From JBFJVZ01 sp041623895 (GTDB lineage: Bacteria; Planctomycetota; Planctomycetia; Pirellulales; Pirellulaceae): a DNA stretch of 12,469 nucleotides. Under the pieces are notes generated by a model. That model was not told where the DNA came from, did not search any database, and saw only the letters and a program-made list of their open reading frames with translations. Of the stretch, positions 1 through 6,949 are shown piece after piece. Numbering within the stretch: position 1 is the stretch's first letter; each line of letters starts with the position of its first letter. The stretch spans positions 1 through 12,469 of the forward strand of contig JBFJVZ010000214.1 in NCBI GenBank assembly GCA_041623895.1. The letters are read 5' to 3'. The translations under genes and the position numbers were made by a program.

Positions 1-256
1 AACGTATGCTGCCGGTCCGTTTTCCTGGGGTTACACCAACTTCGCTGTCGCTCGTTGGCTCACCCCAGGCTTTACGCTTTCGCTACTCCGCAGCTTATTG
101 GATGCGAACCTGTTCTTTGGGGGCGGTCCAGATTTACGCTTCCACCGCTATCTTATTTCATGATGATTGAGCAGCAACTCCTAACCCGGACGCTCTCCCT
201 GTCCTGGCACCGGGATCAGGACGTATCCTGGCCGACGTCCACGCGATTTGAATGGT
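1..256. other. non-coding region downstream of moxR
   Basis: No credible gene is seen here. The stretch follows the stop codon of the leftward MoxR gene. It contains the structured repeat at 24-69 and a smaller perfect 6-bp inverted repeat, GTCCTG at 201-206 and CAGGAC at 217-222, with a 10-base loop. The smaller hairpin could help end transcription of the leftward operon, but no T-run follows it on either strand. An open frame beginning at 55 reads through the repeat and then antisense to moxR, and it is judged spurious. Confidence 0.6.
24..69. repeat. structured inverted-repeat element, probable interspersed repeat
   Basis: The outer arms CCTGGGGT (24-31) and ACCCCAGG (62-69) are perfectly complementary. 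Inside them a second pair, CCAAC (36-40) and GTTGG (54-58), continues the stem after a small asymmetric bulge, leaving a 13-base loop. The element therefore folds as a long hairpin on either strand. Read on the minus strand it resembles, from memory, repeats dispersed between genes in Rhodopirellula-like planctomycetes. Copy number cannot be checked inside one window. Its place about 190 bases after the end of the leftward operon would also suit a transcription-terminating or mRNA-stabilising structure. Confidence 0.55.
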
Positions 257-1285
257 TTAATCCCGGGGAACTTCGATGCCACGAATCAGGGTCTGCAGTT
301 CTTCGTCCGTACTACGGCCTTCGATTTCAGCCTCGGCAGTCATTTGGACTCGATGCCGTAACGCCGGAATCGCAATTTCCACAACATCATCGGGGATCGC
401 GTAATCGCGCCCGCTAAAAGCAGCAAGAGTTCGCGCCGCCTGCATCAGCGACAATCCGGCTCGCGGCGATGCACCGATATGAAATGCCGGCCACGATCGG
501 GTCGCACGGACCATCTTGTTGATGTAGTCGACCAGATTGTCCTCTACGCGAACGCGTCCGCACAGAGCGATTGCTTGCTGCACGGTTTCGGGGCCGGTGA
601 TCTTCGTCAGATCCTGCTGAAGCCGTTTATTCAAGTCGATTTGCACGCTGTGGAGCCGCAAGATCTCCGCCTCTTGATCGGCGTTGGGATAGTCCATCGT
701 GAGTTTGAACATGAACCGATCGAGCTGAGCTTCGGGCAAATTGTAGGTGCCTTCGCTTTCCAGCGGGTTTTGCGTCGCCAGCACGAGAAACGGTCTGGGC
801 ACTTTGTGACTGGTCCCGTCCACAGTCACGCGATACTCCTGCATGATTTCCAGCAATGCCGCATGAGTTTTGGCGGGCGAACGATTGATTTCGTCAGCCA
901 GCAACAATTGCGTGAACACCGGGCCGGGCCGGAAGCGAAATTCGCTTTCCTTCATGTCAAAGACGGGCGCGCCGGTGATGTCCGATGGCATCAGGTCGGC
1001 GGTGAATTGAATGCGTCCAAAATCGCAACCCAGAATCTGGCCCAACGTCCGCACAAAAAGTGTTTTCCCGAGTCCCGGCACGGATTCGATCAGCACATGT
1101 CCGCCGGAAAAAAGTGCGGTCAAGGTTCCCAAAACCAGCTCGTCTTGGCCGACGAAGATTTTGGCAACCTCCGCGGAAACGTCTTCGTAAAGTTTTTTGA
1201 TGGGGGCGAATTCTTCGGAAACGTTGCCGCCAACTTTTGGCGGCGGAGTGGGCGTTGCGTCGTTTTGGGGTGTCACACTACTCAA
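257..1285 (-). CDS. MoxR-family AAA+ ATPase
   Basis: This is a cytoplasmic AAA+ ATPase of the MoxR family (342 residues, normal length for the family), thought to remodel or activate partner proteins together with DUF58/VWA proteins. Visible motifs are Walker A (SVPGLGKT, residues 68-75), Walker B (LLLADE, 127-132), followed by the family-typical NRSPAKTHAALLE stretch. Sensor 1 is at ATQNP (170-174), a candidate arginine finger at LDRF (188-191), and sensor 2 at ASPRA (272-276). All catalytic residues appear intact. The N-terminal 20 residues are Pro/Thr-rich and probably disordered. It is the last gene of the leftward operon. The start is a TTG whose second and third bases lie in the TGA stop of the DUF4350 gene (TTGA), with a weak AAGG about 7 bases upstream. 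A GTG three codons in (1274-1276) is the alternative start. The family call is firm and the substrate is unknown. Confidence 0.96.
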   Translation of the reverse strand: MSSVTPQNDATPTPPPKVGGNVSEEFAPIKKLYEDVSAEVAKIFVGQDELVLGTLTALFSGGHVLIESVPGLGKTLFVRTLGQILGCDFGRIQFTADLMPSDITGAPVFDMKESEFRFRPGPVFTQLLLADEINRSPAKTHAALLEIMQEYRVTVDGTSHKVPRPFLVLATQNPLESEGTYNLPEAQLDRFMFKLTMDYPNADQEAEILRLHSVQIDLNKRLQQDLTKITGPETVQQAIALCGRVRVEDNLVDYINKMVRATRSWPAFHIGASPRAGLSLMQAARTLAAFSGRDYAIPDDVVEIAIPALRHRVQMTAEAEIEGRSTDEELQTLIRGIEVPRD

Positions 1286-2781
1286 CGGTTTGCCTTATCG
1301 TTGTCGAAATCTTTGCCGGGCAGCATCGTGCTGCCATTGCCGCCTAAATTGGAGCCTAGCGAACCATCGCTGCTCTCCATAGCCCCGGCAGAATTCTCTG
1401 CCTGCTGAGGCGCGAACACGTCGTTGGCTTGACCAAATACATCGTCGACCGGCTTGACCGATTCGCCTGGCGGTTTTGTCGAGACGCTGCGATTGGCCCC
1501 CGCAAGCGGTGGCAAAACCTCCAACGCCGGGGTTTCCGGCAGAATCCACGGTCCCGATGTCTCGCCGTGCATGCGGCGAAAGTACTCACTGATTTTAGCT
1601 CGCGCGAATGTTTCGCCACCCGCACGACTCATCAGGGCAGCCACCGCGTCCAAGTGATCACCAAAATTGCTGCTCGTCCCCCGATCAATTCGACGCGGTC
1701 GCCCGAACACCGGCAGCATGATCATGCAGATCACGAAGCCTAAAGCCGCAGCATGAATCGTGACCAGACTGATCGGCCAAACCGTCAACAATTCCATCCC
1801 TGAAGCCTGGGGCACTCCTCGCTGGCGTTCGCTGACCGGGATCGGCATCATGTCGCTGGTCAAGAAACCGGCGGTCACCGACGAACTCACCTTGCCAATT
1901 GGCGACGGGGCGCTGCGAGCTACCAAGGTCTCGGCCAGCCACACGCCGAAGGGCCGCGTGAAGGCATAATTGGTCAGCAGTGAGCCGCCGCTAACAACGA
2001 TGATCTTGGAATCCTTCCATTTGTCAGCAGTGACTTGTGCGACAATCGTGTCACCCGTTTCCGTGTTGAGCTGCGAATCAAGACTCACCTTGGTTCTGGA
2101 TAACTCCGTTGGCCCATAGTAGACGTAACCCGGCGACCCTGGTCCCGTACCGCCGCTGGAGGCTCCTCCACTGCCACTTGGCTGGTTTGGATCAAAAGAC
2201 ACCACACGATACTCCGTCAGCAGTCGCCGTTGACTGGTAACCTCCACGGGAGCCCAATCGCCCGAAAGGGACGGAATCGCTGAACGCTGCGAGGCAGGTT
2301 CGAGCACAAACCAGCCGTTGGTTGGAATCGTGCGGCGGTTGATCGTCCAACGCATACGCTCGCTACGACTTCGTGCCAGGCGGCGACGATATTCCAGCCT
2401 TTGCTCCGGCGGCGCTAAAACACTGGCATCTTCCCAATACTGTGTTTCACTACCACTGTCGGGTGCAATATAAACCAGTGTCCGACCACCTCTCTGTAGC
2501 CAGCGATCGAACCACCGAGTGACTTTTGGCGAAATACTCTGTGGCACTTTGGGAATCCAGACGATCACCTGCGACCTGCCGACTCGATCGGTCAATCGAT
2601 AAAGGTCGCGAGTCGAATAGCCGGCTTGTTCGTAACTCTTTCGCAGCGCACCAAATCCGTTCAGGCTACTGCGACCGGCCAGACCGCTTGATGCTCCGTA
2701 TTGGTTGGAAGATTGACCACCACAGCCGACAAATGTGACGCACAACAGGGCAGCGGAGACGGCAAATTGCACTCGACTCAT
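1282..2781 (-). CDS. DUF4350 domain protein, putative lipoprotein
   Basis: The product is 499 residues long. The N-terminus is a hydrophobic signal ending in a lipobox-like TFVGC with Cys20. The -3 residue is Phe rather than the usual Leu, so lipidation is likely but not certain. Residues about 38-104 fit a DUF4350 domain: an ALRKSYEQAGY segment, then a beta-strand (VIVWIP) and a WFDRWLQRGGRTLVYI segment. A Gly/Ser-rich linker lies at about 200-216. One membrane helix at about 331-357 is followed by a basic FGRPRR stop-transfer signal and a cytoplasmic tail of about 140 residues, whose last 70 are low in predicted structure. The bulk is therefore extracytoplasmic and the tail cytoplasmic. The ATG overlaps the preceding DUF4129 stop as ATGA and has GGAGG 7 bases upstream. 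DUF4350 genes commonly sit beside MoxR genes. No enzymatic function is recognised. Confidence 0.85.
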   Translation of the reverse strand: MSRVQFAVSAALLCVTFVGCGGQSSNQYGASSGLAGRSSLNGFGALRKSYEQAGYSTRDLYRLTDRVGRSQVIVWIPKVPQSISPKVTRWFDRWLQRGGRTLVYIAPDSGSETQYWEDASVLAPPEQRLEYRRRLARSRSERMRWTINRRTIPTNGWFVLEPASQRSAIPSLSGDWAPVEVTSQRRLLTEYRVVSFDPNQPSGSGGASSGGTGPGSPGYVYYGPTELSRTKVSLDSQLNTETGDTIVAQVTADKWKDSKIIVVSGGSLLTNYAFTRPFGVWLAETLVARSAPSPIGKVSSSVTAGFLTSDMMPIPVSERQRGVPQASGMELLTVWPISLVTIHAAALGFVICMIMLPVFGRPRRIDRGTSSNFGDHLDAVAALMSRAGGETFARAKISEYFRRMHGETSGPWILPETPALEVLPPLAGANRSVSTKPPGESVKPVDDVFGQANDVFAPQQAENSAGAMESSDGSLGSNLGGNGSTMLPGKDFDNDKANR

Positions 2782-3605
2782 GCGGCCGCCTCCGACCGTT
2801 GCTGAACACGTTGCTCCAACAGCTCGTTGCTATGCCACAACGCCTTAAATTCTTGCCCGCTGATTGCGTGTCGTCCAAAATAAGATCGCTCAAACGCCGT
2901 CGCCGTCATTCGCAACCTGTCAGCGGACGCTCGGTCCGCACCGCGAGTCTCGCGAACATACCGGCCATTGGTTTTTCCGCGGCTAAGTCGAAGCAATCCA
3001 GCGTGGTCCAGCAGCAACAATTGGTGCCCGAACAGCAAGATAATCGCCTGATCAAATTGACCCTCATTCATCAGTCGTTCCGCTTCGGATCGCAAATTCA
3101 CATCGGTACGTCGCAATTCTGCGGGTAAATGTTTCATCCGTTCGATCGTCTGCGCGTCAGGCGCCGCTTCCTGATCGCCCTCGGACTTTGACCGAGTATC
3201 GCCCAGATCAATTTCCGCTTTCGAGAATGCGTACACCAGGAATCCAACGATCACGCAGATGACCAAAGTCAACAACAGCCAGCCGAATACGTTGCTTAAC
3301 GTAACATCGCTCCCAAACAAGCCGTTCCCGCCGGTGCCGCCCGCCGCAGTTGCCGAAGCTGTGTTGTCGGGGACTCGCTTGGCCTTGGGAAGCCACCGGC
3401 TGTGACGATTCAGCGAATCGTCGGTAACTTCTTTGACATGCATTGGAATGATCGTACCGGTATCCGCGTCGTACCAAGTCGTGTCATCCAACATCCTGGG
3501 GGGCGGCGAAGCTGGATCAGCCGTTTGACCTCGCGCAGCGACCGGCAGGAACGCAGCCAAGACTACGATCAAGATCCCAAAGTTTGATCTGGCCGGACGC
3601 TTCAT
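2778..3605 (-). CDS. DUF4129 domain membrane protein with signal peptide
   Basis: This 275-residue protein has a cleavable-looking signal peptide (residues 1-26, ending AARG before Gln27). An extracytoplasmic segment (27-104) with a Gly/Ala-rich end is followed by one membrane helix (about 105-127). The cytoplasmic part (128-275) carries the DUF4129 signature: an LRSEAERLMNEGQFDQAI helix (171-188), then the LLLLDHAGLLRLSRGKTNGRYVRE region (196-219), and an ATAFERSYFG segment (236-244). DUF4129 is also found as the C-terminal tail of TgpA-type transglutaminases, and such a fusion occurs in the other operon of this window. The start ATG overlaps the stop of the upstream membrane-protein gene as ATGA, with GGAG about 10 bases upstream. 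It probably acts as a membrane adaptor for the MoxR system. That role is inferred from context. Confidence 0.85.
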   Translation of the reverse strand: MKRPARSNFGILIVVLAAFLPVAARGQTADPASPPPRMLDDTTWYDADTGTIIPMHVKEVTDDSLNRHSRWLPKAKRVPDNTASATAAGGTGGNGLFGSDVTLSNVFGWLLLTLVICVIVGFLVYAFSKAEIDLGDTRSKSEGDQEAAPDAQTIERMKHLPAELRRTDVNLRSEAERLMNEGQFDQAIILLFGHQLLLLDHAGLLRLSRGKTNGRYVRETRGADRASADRLRMTATAFERSYFGRHAISGQEFKALWHSNELLEQRVQQRSEAAA

Positions 3606-4624
3606 GAGCCAAGCTCCGAAGTAACGGTGATTGCTTCGCCGGTTGCCAAGTCACTTTCCGAAACAACTTGGGCCAGCTGCACCGGTTCGACTTGCTGCTC
3701 AGGTGTCGGCAGCAATCCAGCTTCTTCGCCAAACTGTCGCATCGCTTCGGCGCGAACCGCCAACTCCACTTCCCAACCCTCCAAACGAATACGTGTATCC
3801 AAGTAGCTTAACATCCTGATCAGCACACTCAGACCTGCCACCGCCCATAATGCAACCGGAAACAAGACCAGCAACGTCAGCAGGCCCCAATTCCACTGGC
3901 CGGTGATGATGCCCCTTGCCCAAACCAGCGAATACAGAACACTCAGAAAAACCCAGGTCAGGATAAAGGCCACCGCCAGGAATCGACCGCTCAATTCGCT
4001 GCTCATCGGTTTGTGCAAGGACTTGGATCGTTTCGCGGCGGTGATCACATTTTCTGACTTGCTTCTCAGCGGGCATTGTTCCAACAACAGAATCTCCGGC
4101 AGAAACGGTCGACCACCGCGAATCAGCGCGGTTGTGATCAGCACCATGATTGGCAAAACGCCGTCAAAGAATGGATCCGCAGGTTGCTCGAAACGCAAGG
4201 CTACGACGATCATCGCCGGAACGGCAAGTCGCTTGATCGCCAGCGCATAAAACCATTTCCAAAATTGACGCTTTGTTTCGCTTAACACGCTGGACCAGGT
4301 CGGTCTCTGCTCAAACACAGCCTGACCCAAGTAAAGCGTTGTCATCACGCCCGCCACCGGCGCTTGTAAAACGACCAGTACCGCCATCCAGACACAATAA
4401 CGCGATATCTCCGCCAGCGCTTCTTCGTCCTCCAATCCATAGCTGGCTTCCTGAATCGGAATCCAGCTCAGCAGTGCAGCGTTCAGAATCACCCAGGGCA
4501 GTGCCCCCAGAGCAAAACCAACCAATAAGGCGGAGGGATATCGGCGGATCATCACCAACGCCAGGTCACCGATTTCAGACAACGATCGCAGCCGGATGAC
4601 CACATGGGTTCGGTCAAGTTGCAT
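3602..4624 (-). CDS. six-helix integral membrane protein, function unknown
   Basis: I do not recognise a named family. The 340-residue product has about six hydrophobic helices, near residues 30-53, 76-98, 122-143, 155-170, 212-236 and 245-270. They are followed by an amphipathic, charged cytoplasmic tail opening with SYLDTRIRLEGWEVEL (273-288). A comparable 'LDxRIRxEGxxxEL' stretch ends many multi-pass proteins encoded beside RDD/SpoIIM/DUF4129 genes, so it may be an operon-typical family. The frame is open to an ATG at 4669. The start at 4624 is preferred because GGAGG lies 8 bases before it, and because it gives an 11-base overlap with the SpoIIM gene instead of 56. Residues 270-300 could contact cytoplasmic partners such as MoxR. 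That is speculation from position. Confidence 0.8.
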   Translation of the reverse strand: MQLDRTHVVIRLRSLSEIGDLALVMIRRYPSALLVGFALGALPWVILNAALLSWIPIQEASYGLEDEEALAEISRYCVWMAVLVVLQAPVAGVMTTLYLGQAVFEQRPTWSSVLSETKRQFWKWFYALAIKRLAVPAMIVVALRFEQPADPFFDGVLPIMVLITTALIRGGRPFLPEILLLEQCPLRSKSENVITAAKRSKSLHKPMSSELSGRFLAVAFILTWVFLSVLYSLVWARGIITGQWNWGLLTLLVLFPVALWAVAGLSVLIRMLSYLDTRIRLEGWEVELAVRAEAMRQFGEEAGLLPTPEQQVEPVQLAQVVSESDLATGEAITVTSELGS

Positions 4625-5702
4625 GCGTGAGACCTCCGCGTGACGAGGTCTCGGTCGTGGAATGATCAATCAGCGAATCGTAACTTGCCGCTGTCAATGT
4701 GCTGCGATGCGGTGAAGGACCCTGCGGAAAGCCGAGGATGACAAAGTAGAAACTGATCAACCCGGATGACAAGATCGCCCAAAACGCCTTGATTAAATAA
4801 GGGGAATTGCTGGGAGACAAAAACCCTTCGGTGATCGCCGCGAGTACAAACAGGCCGGCTGAAGCCGCCATGATTGGAATCGCTTGCCTGGCACTTTCGC
4901 GAATCGAATCAACTCGGGTGAGGCCTCTGGTGTTGAATAATCCCACGCCCAAACGCAGTCCGCCGGCGGCCGCCAAGGCGATCGCCGATAACTCAAAGGG
5001 ACCATGAGCGGTGACGAATTGGAAAAAGTTGTCTGCGCCGTCGACACCGTCGCGCGACATGTAACCAAACGTAGCTCCCAGCACGAGCGCGTTGTAGGAC
5101 AACGTAAACAGGCAGGGAATGATCAAAATCCCATAGGCAAAACACTGTAAACCAATACCCGTGTTGTGACGGATGTACCAGGCAGCTTTCTCGATGTAGA
5201 ACGCCGAAGCATCTTGAAACGGCCGCTCAAAAGCGTCCTCCGTATCCTCAAGCGTCTTCTGACCAACAACCTGAACTGCGTAATCTGGAAACAGTGATTC
5301 GTTGGCCGCCAAATACATCGACAATGCGAACAAACCAAAAAAGACAATCGTGGCAACACGGACACAAGGGTCCGAATAAATCAACTGTGGCGCCTCGCGA
5401 AAGACGACGTCTGTCCAGCGTGACGGTTCAAACTTGTTGGCGCGATACAACTGGTTGTGCGCGCGAGCGACCAAACGGTGCAAGTAGGTCACCGTCGCTG
5501 GCGGCAACTGATACGCATCGGCAAGCGCAAGGTCGGCACACGCGGCACGGTACAGCGTGGAAAAACGCGACACGCCCGCCGCACCTTTGTGCTCCGCGGC
5601 GCCCGCTTTGTCGGTGCGGCCGCGAATCTCCATGGCATCACACAAAGTTTCCAATTCCCGCCATTGGACGCGTCGGGACTCCAGTAAAGTGGCAACATTC
5701 AC
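4614..5702 (-). CDS. SpoIIM-family (stage II sporulation protein M-like) membrane protein
   Basis: The 362-residue product starts with a soluble helical region (about 1-110) containing LYRAACADLALA (50-61), as in non-sporulating SpoIIM homologues. About five membrane helices follow: 113-132, 180-204, 232-253, 274-293 and 303-325. The family hallmark HGPFELSA (233-240) is present. A hydrophilic stretch at about 133-178, rich in acidic and aromatic residues, sits between the first two helices and probably faces the outside. These homologues in non-sporulating bacteria are not sporulation proteins. They recur beside RDD and MoxR genes, and their job is undefined. The start is a GTG overlapping the RDD stop as GTGA, with GGAGG 9 bases upstream. 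Family assignment is good and the function is unknown. Confidence 0.88.
   Translation of the reverse strand: MNVATLLESRRVQWRELETLCDAMEIRGRTDKAGAAEHKGAAGVSRFSTLYRAACADLALADAYQLPPATVTYLHRLVARAHNQLYRANKFEPSRWTDVVFREAPQLIYSDPCVRVATIVFFGLFALSMYLAANESLFPDYAVQVVGQKTLEDTEDAFERPFQDASAFYIEKAAWYIRHNTGIGLQCFAYGILIIPCLFTLSYNALVLGATFGYMSRDGVDGADNFFQFVTAHGPFELSAIALAAAGGLRLGVGLFNTRGLTRVDSIRESARQAIPIMAASAGLFVLAAITEGFLSPSNSPYLIKAFWAILSSGLISFYFVILGFPQGPSPHRSTLTAASYDSLIDHSTTETSSRGGLTHAT
4633..4637 (-). promoter_or_regulatory. Shine-Dalgarno site deciding the start of the membrane-protein gene
   Basis: The minus strand reads GGAGG here, followed by an 8-base spacer and ATG at 4624. It lies inside the last codons of the SpoIIM-family gene, which fits translational coupling. 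It is the reason for rejecting the upstream in-frame ATG at 4669. Confidence 0.75.
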
Positions 5703-6736
5703 GGCTCGGATCCTCCGCTACGAGACTTAGGCTCCGCAGCTGCGGCGAGCACGATTGGCTGCACACTGTCTGTTGAACCCAGTCCATTTGGTGACCCCAG
5801 TCCAGCCGTCAGCGGCGAACTCGTCTTGCCATCCAGCATGCCGCCCTGAGGTTTATTGGCGTCGCGGAGTAATGGGCTGTAACCGGCCAACGGTCCCAAG
5901 TCCGGCAGTTCGCTAGAGGAGTCAGACAAAAAAGTCTTGTAGTACAGCGCGTACAGCAACAAATCCGGATCGATGTCGGCACGAAACTCGAACCGTTCAA
6001 TCAAAGGGATGGTCAAGTGCCTGGCAATCTCACGCCGCCGCGCCGGTGTTAAAAAATGCCGCCGCTCCGCATAAATAGCAAGCGTACGAGCCATGCTCCG
6101 CGAGACACGATAGTCACCGGGAACAAACGACGACAACGCCGCGACACGCGGATCTTCGACTTTGGCAACCGGCAATCGCCAGCTTCTTTCGTCGACAATC
6201 ACCATCGTCCCCGCGGCCAAGTCACCCAAGCGTTGCAAGCGCCGCGTCATCACCATGCTCAACAGACCGATCATGCCGGTGGGAATCAAGAAAATGGGCG
6301 GCACATCTTCGGCGATCTCGCTGATCGCAGCCAGCGGCGCGAGGTCGGCAATCCGTAACAAGTTTCGTAACAGCGCACTCTTGCCCGTCACCGGTCGACC
6401 ATCAACATCAATGACTCGAATTCCGCACGCCCACTTGCCGATGGTGCGGCCATTGAAATAAGCCTCAAAGATCGTTCCGTAAAACCAACTGATGACAAAA
6501 TGCAAGATCACCATGATGGCGGTCATAAAAGGACCGATCACAGCAACAAAAATGCTCATCATCCCGCTGATCACCGATAACACAGCGATCACTCCCAGCG
6601 TTATCCCCCACCGCACGGCCAGATCAATCAGGTAGGCCGGCAAACGACGAAAAGGACCTGCCAATTGGTACTCAAAGGCAATGTTCTCCGGTGTCACCAC
6701 GGCGATGGTCGTGTCGAGTGCGTTGGGCGCGGCCAT
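5699..6736 (-). CDS. RDD family membrane protein
   Basis: This is the first gene of the leftward operon and encodes 345 residues. The RDD hallmark residues are Arg30/Arg31 and Asp38 in FRRLPAYLIDL, at the entry to the first helix. The helices lie near 33-57, 60-85 and 145-163. Typical RDD motifs follow: NGRTIGKWACGIRVID (95-110), LLRNLLRIAD (122-131) and LQRLGDLAAGTMVIVD (167-182). The Arg/Asp residues are expected within or beside the membrane. Beyond residue 183 comes an unusually long cytoplasmic extension of about 160 residues. It has a helical part (about 205-275) and a Gly/Ser/Pro-rich end, roughly doubling a minimal RDD protein. The ATG is fixed because the in-frame codon two positions upstream is TAA. 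The only strong Shine-Dalgarno match (GGAGG, 6751-6755) is 14 bases away, longer than ideal. Confidence 0.9.
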   Translation of the reverse strand: MAAPNALDTTIAVVTPENIAFEYQLAGPFRRLPAYLIDLAVRWGITLGVIAVLSVISGMMSIFVAVIGPFMTAIMVILHFVISWFYGTIFEAYFNGRTIGKWACGIRVIDVDGRPVTGKSALLRNLLRIADLAPLAAISEIAEDVPPIFLIPTGMIGLLSMVMTRRLQRLGDLAAGTMVIVDERSWRLPVAKVEDPRVAALSSFVPGDYRVSRSMARTLAIYAERRHFLTPARRREIARHLTIPLIERFEFRADIDPDLLLYALYYKTFLSDSSSELPDLGPLAGYSPLLRDANKPQGGMLDGKTSSPLTAGLGSPNGLGSTDSVQPIVLAAAAEPKSRSGGSEP

Positions 6737-6762
6737 GCGTTAAAGAGGGGCCTCCGATAGAA

Positions 6763-6768
6763 ATAATA
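6763..6768 (-). promoter_or_regulatory. candidate -10 element for the leftward operon
   Basis: The minus strand reads TATTAT, five of six matches to TATAAT, in a locally AT-rich spot. No convincing -35 box lies 16-19 bases upstream. Initiation would fall near 6756, giving a leader of only about 20 bases that begins at the GGAGG. This is a tentative call. Confidence 0.25.
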
Positions 6769-6842
6769 TGACTCCAGGGCATTATCGGTTCACGCCTCGC
6801 CCACTTGCAACGCCCACAGCTGCTGCACATGCCGGAATTCGA

Positions 6843-6848
6843 TATGAT
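6843..6848 (+). promoter_or_regulatory. candidate -10 element for the rightward operon
   Basis: TATGAT matches TATAAT at five of six positions and is followed by a second weaker hexamer, TAAGAT, at 6856-6861. No good -35 hexamer is seen upstream. The resulting leader would be about 95 bases. This is a tentative call. Confidence 0.2.
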
Positions 6849-6949
6849 CTTGGGGTAAGATACGACCCGGGCCGGCAAGAGTCTGCCCAACACTGCAACT
6901 ACTCCGCCGTCGAAGCTGGCACAACTGATGGGACTTTTCGGCCATATTC

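Larger units (their letters stand above)
6737..6949. promoter_or_regulatory. divergent intergenic region between the two operons
   Basis: These 213 bases separate the first genes of two divergent operons, so promoters for both must lie here or inside the flanking genes. No RNA gene or riboswitch fold was recognised. Two -10-like hexamers are listed separately. Neither has a good -35 partner, and planctomycete promoter consensus is poorly defined. Confidence 0.6.

Noticed and set aside
201..222. Hairpin GTCCTG/CAGGAC as an intrinsic terminator of the leftward operon
   Set aside because: The stem is only 6 bp with a 10-base loop and no T-run follows on the minus strand. It is noted in the non-coding region but not called as a terminator.
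55..417. Open frame of 120 codons on the plus strand
   Set aside because: It runs through the inverted repeat and then antisense to the well-supported moxR gene. It lacks a ribosome site and any recognisable domain.
479..1408. 309-codon plus-strand open frame antisense to moxR
   Set aside because: The opposite strand encodes a complete AAA+ ATPase with all motifs. The antisense product is His/Gln/Arg-rich with no domain, typical of a shadow frame.
4625..4669. Upstream ATG at 4669 extending the six-helix membrane protein by 15 residues
   Set aside because: It would overlap the SpoIIM gene by 56 bases and adds an Arg/Pro-rich stretch. The ATG at 4624 has a GGAGG at ideal distance.
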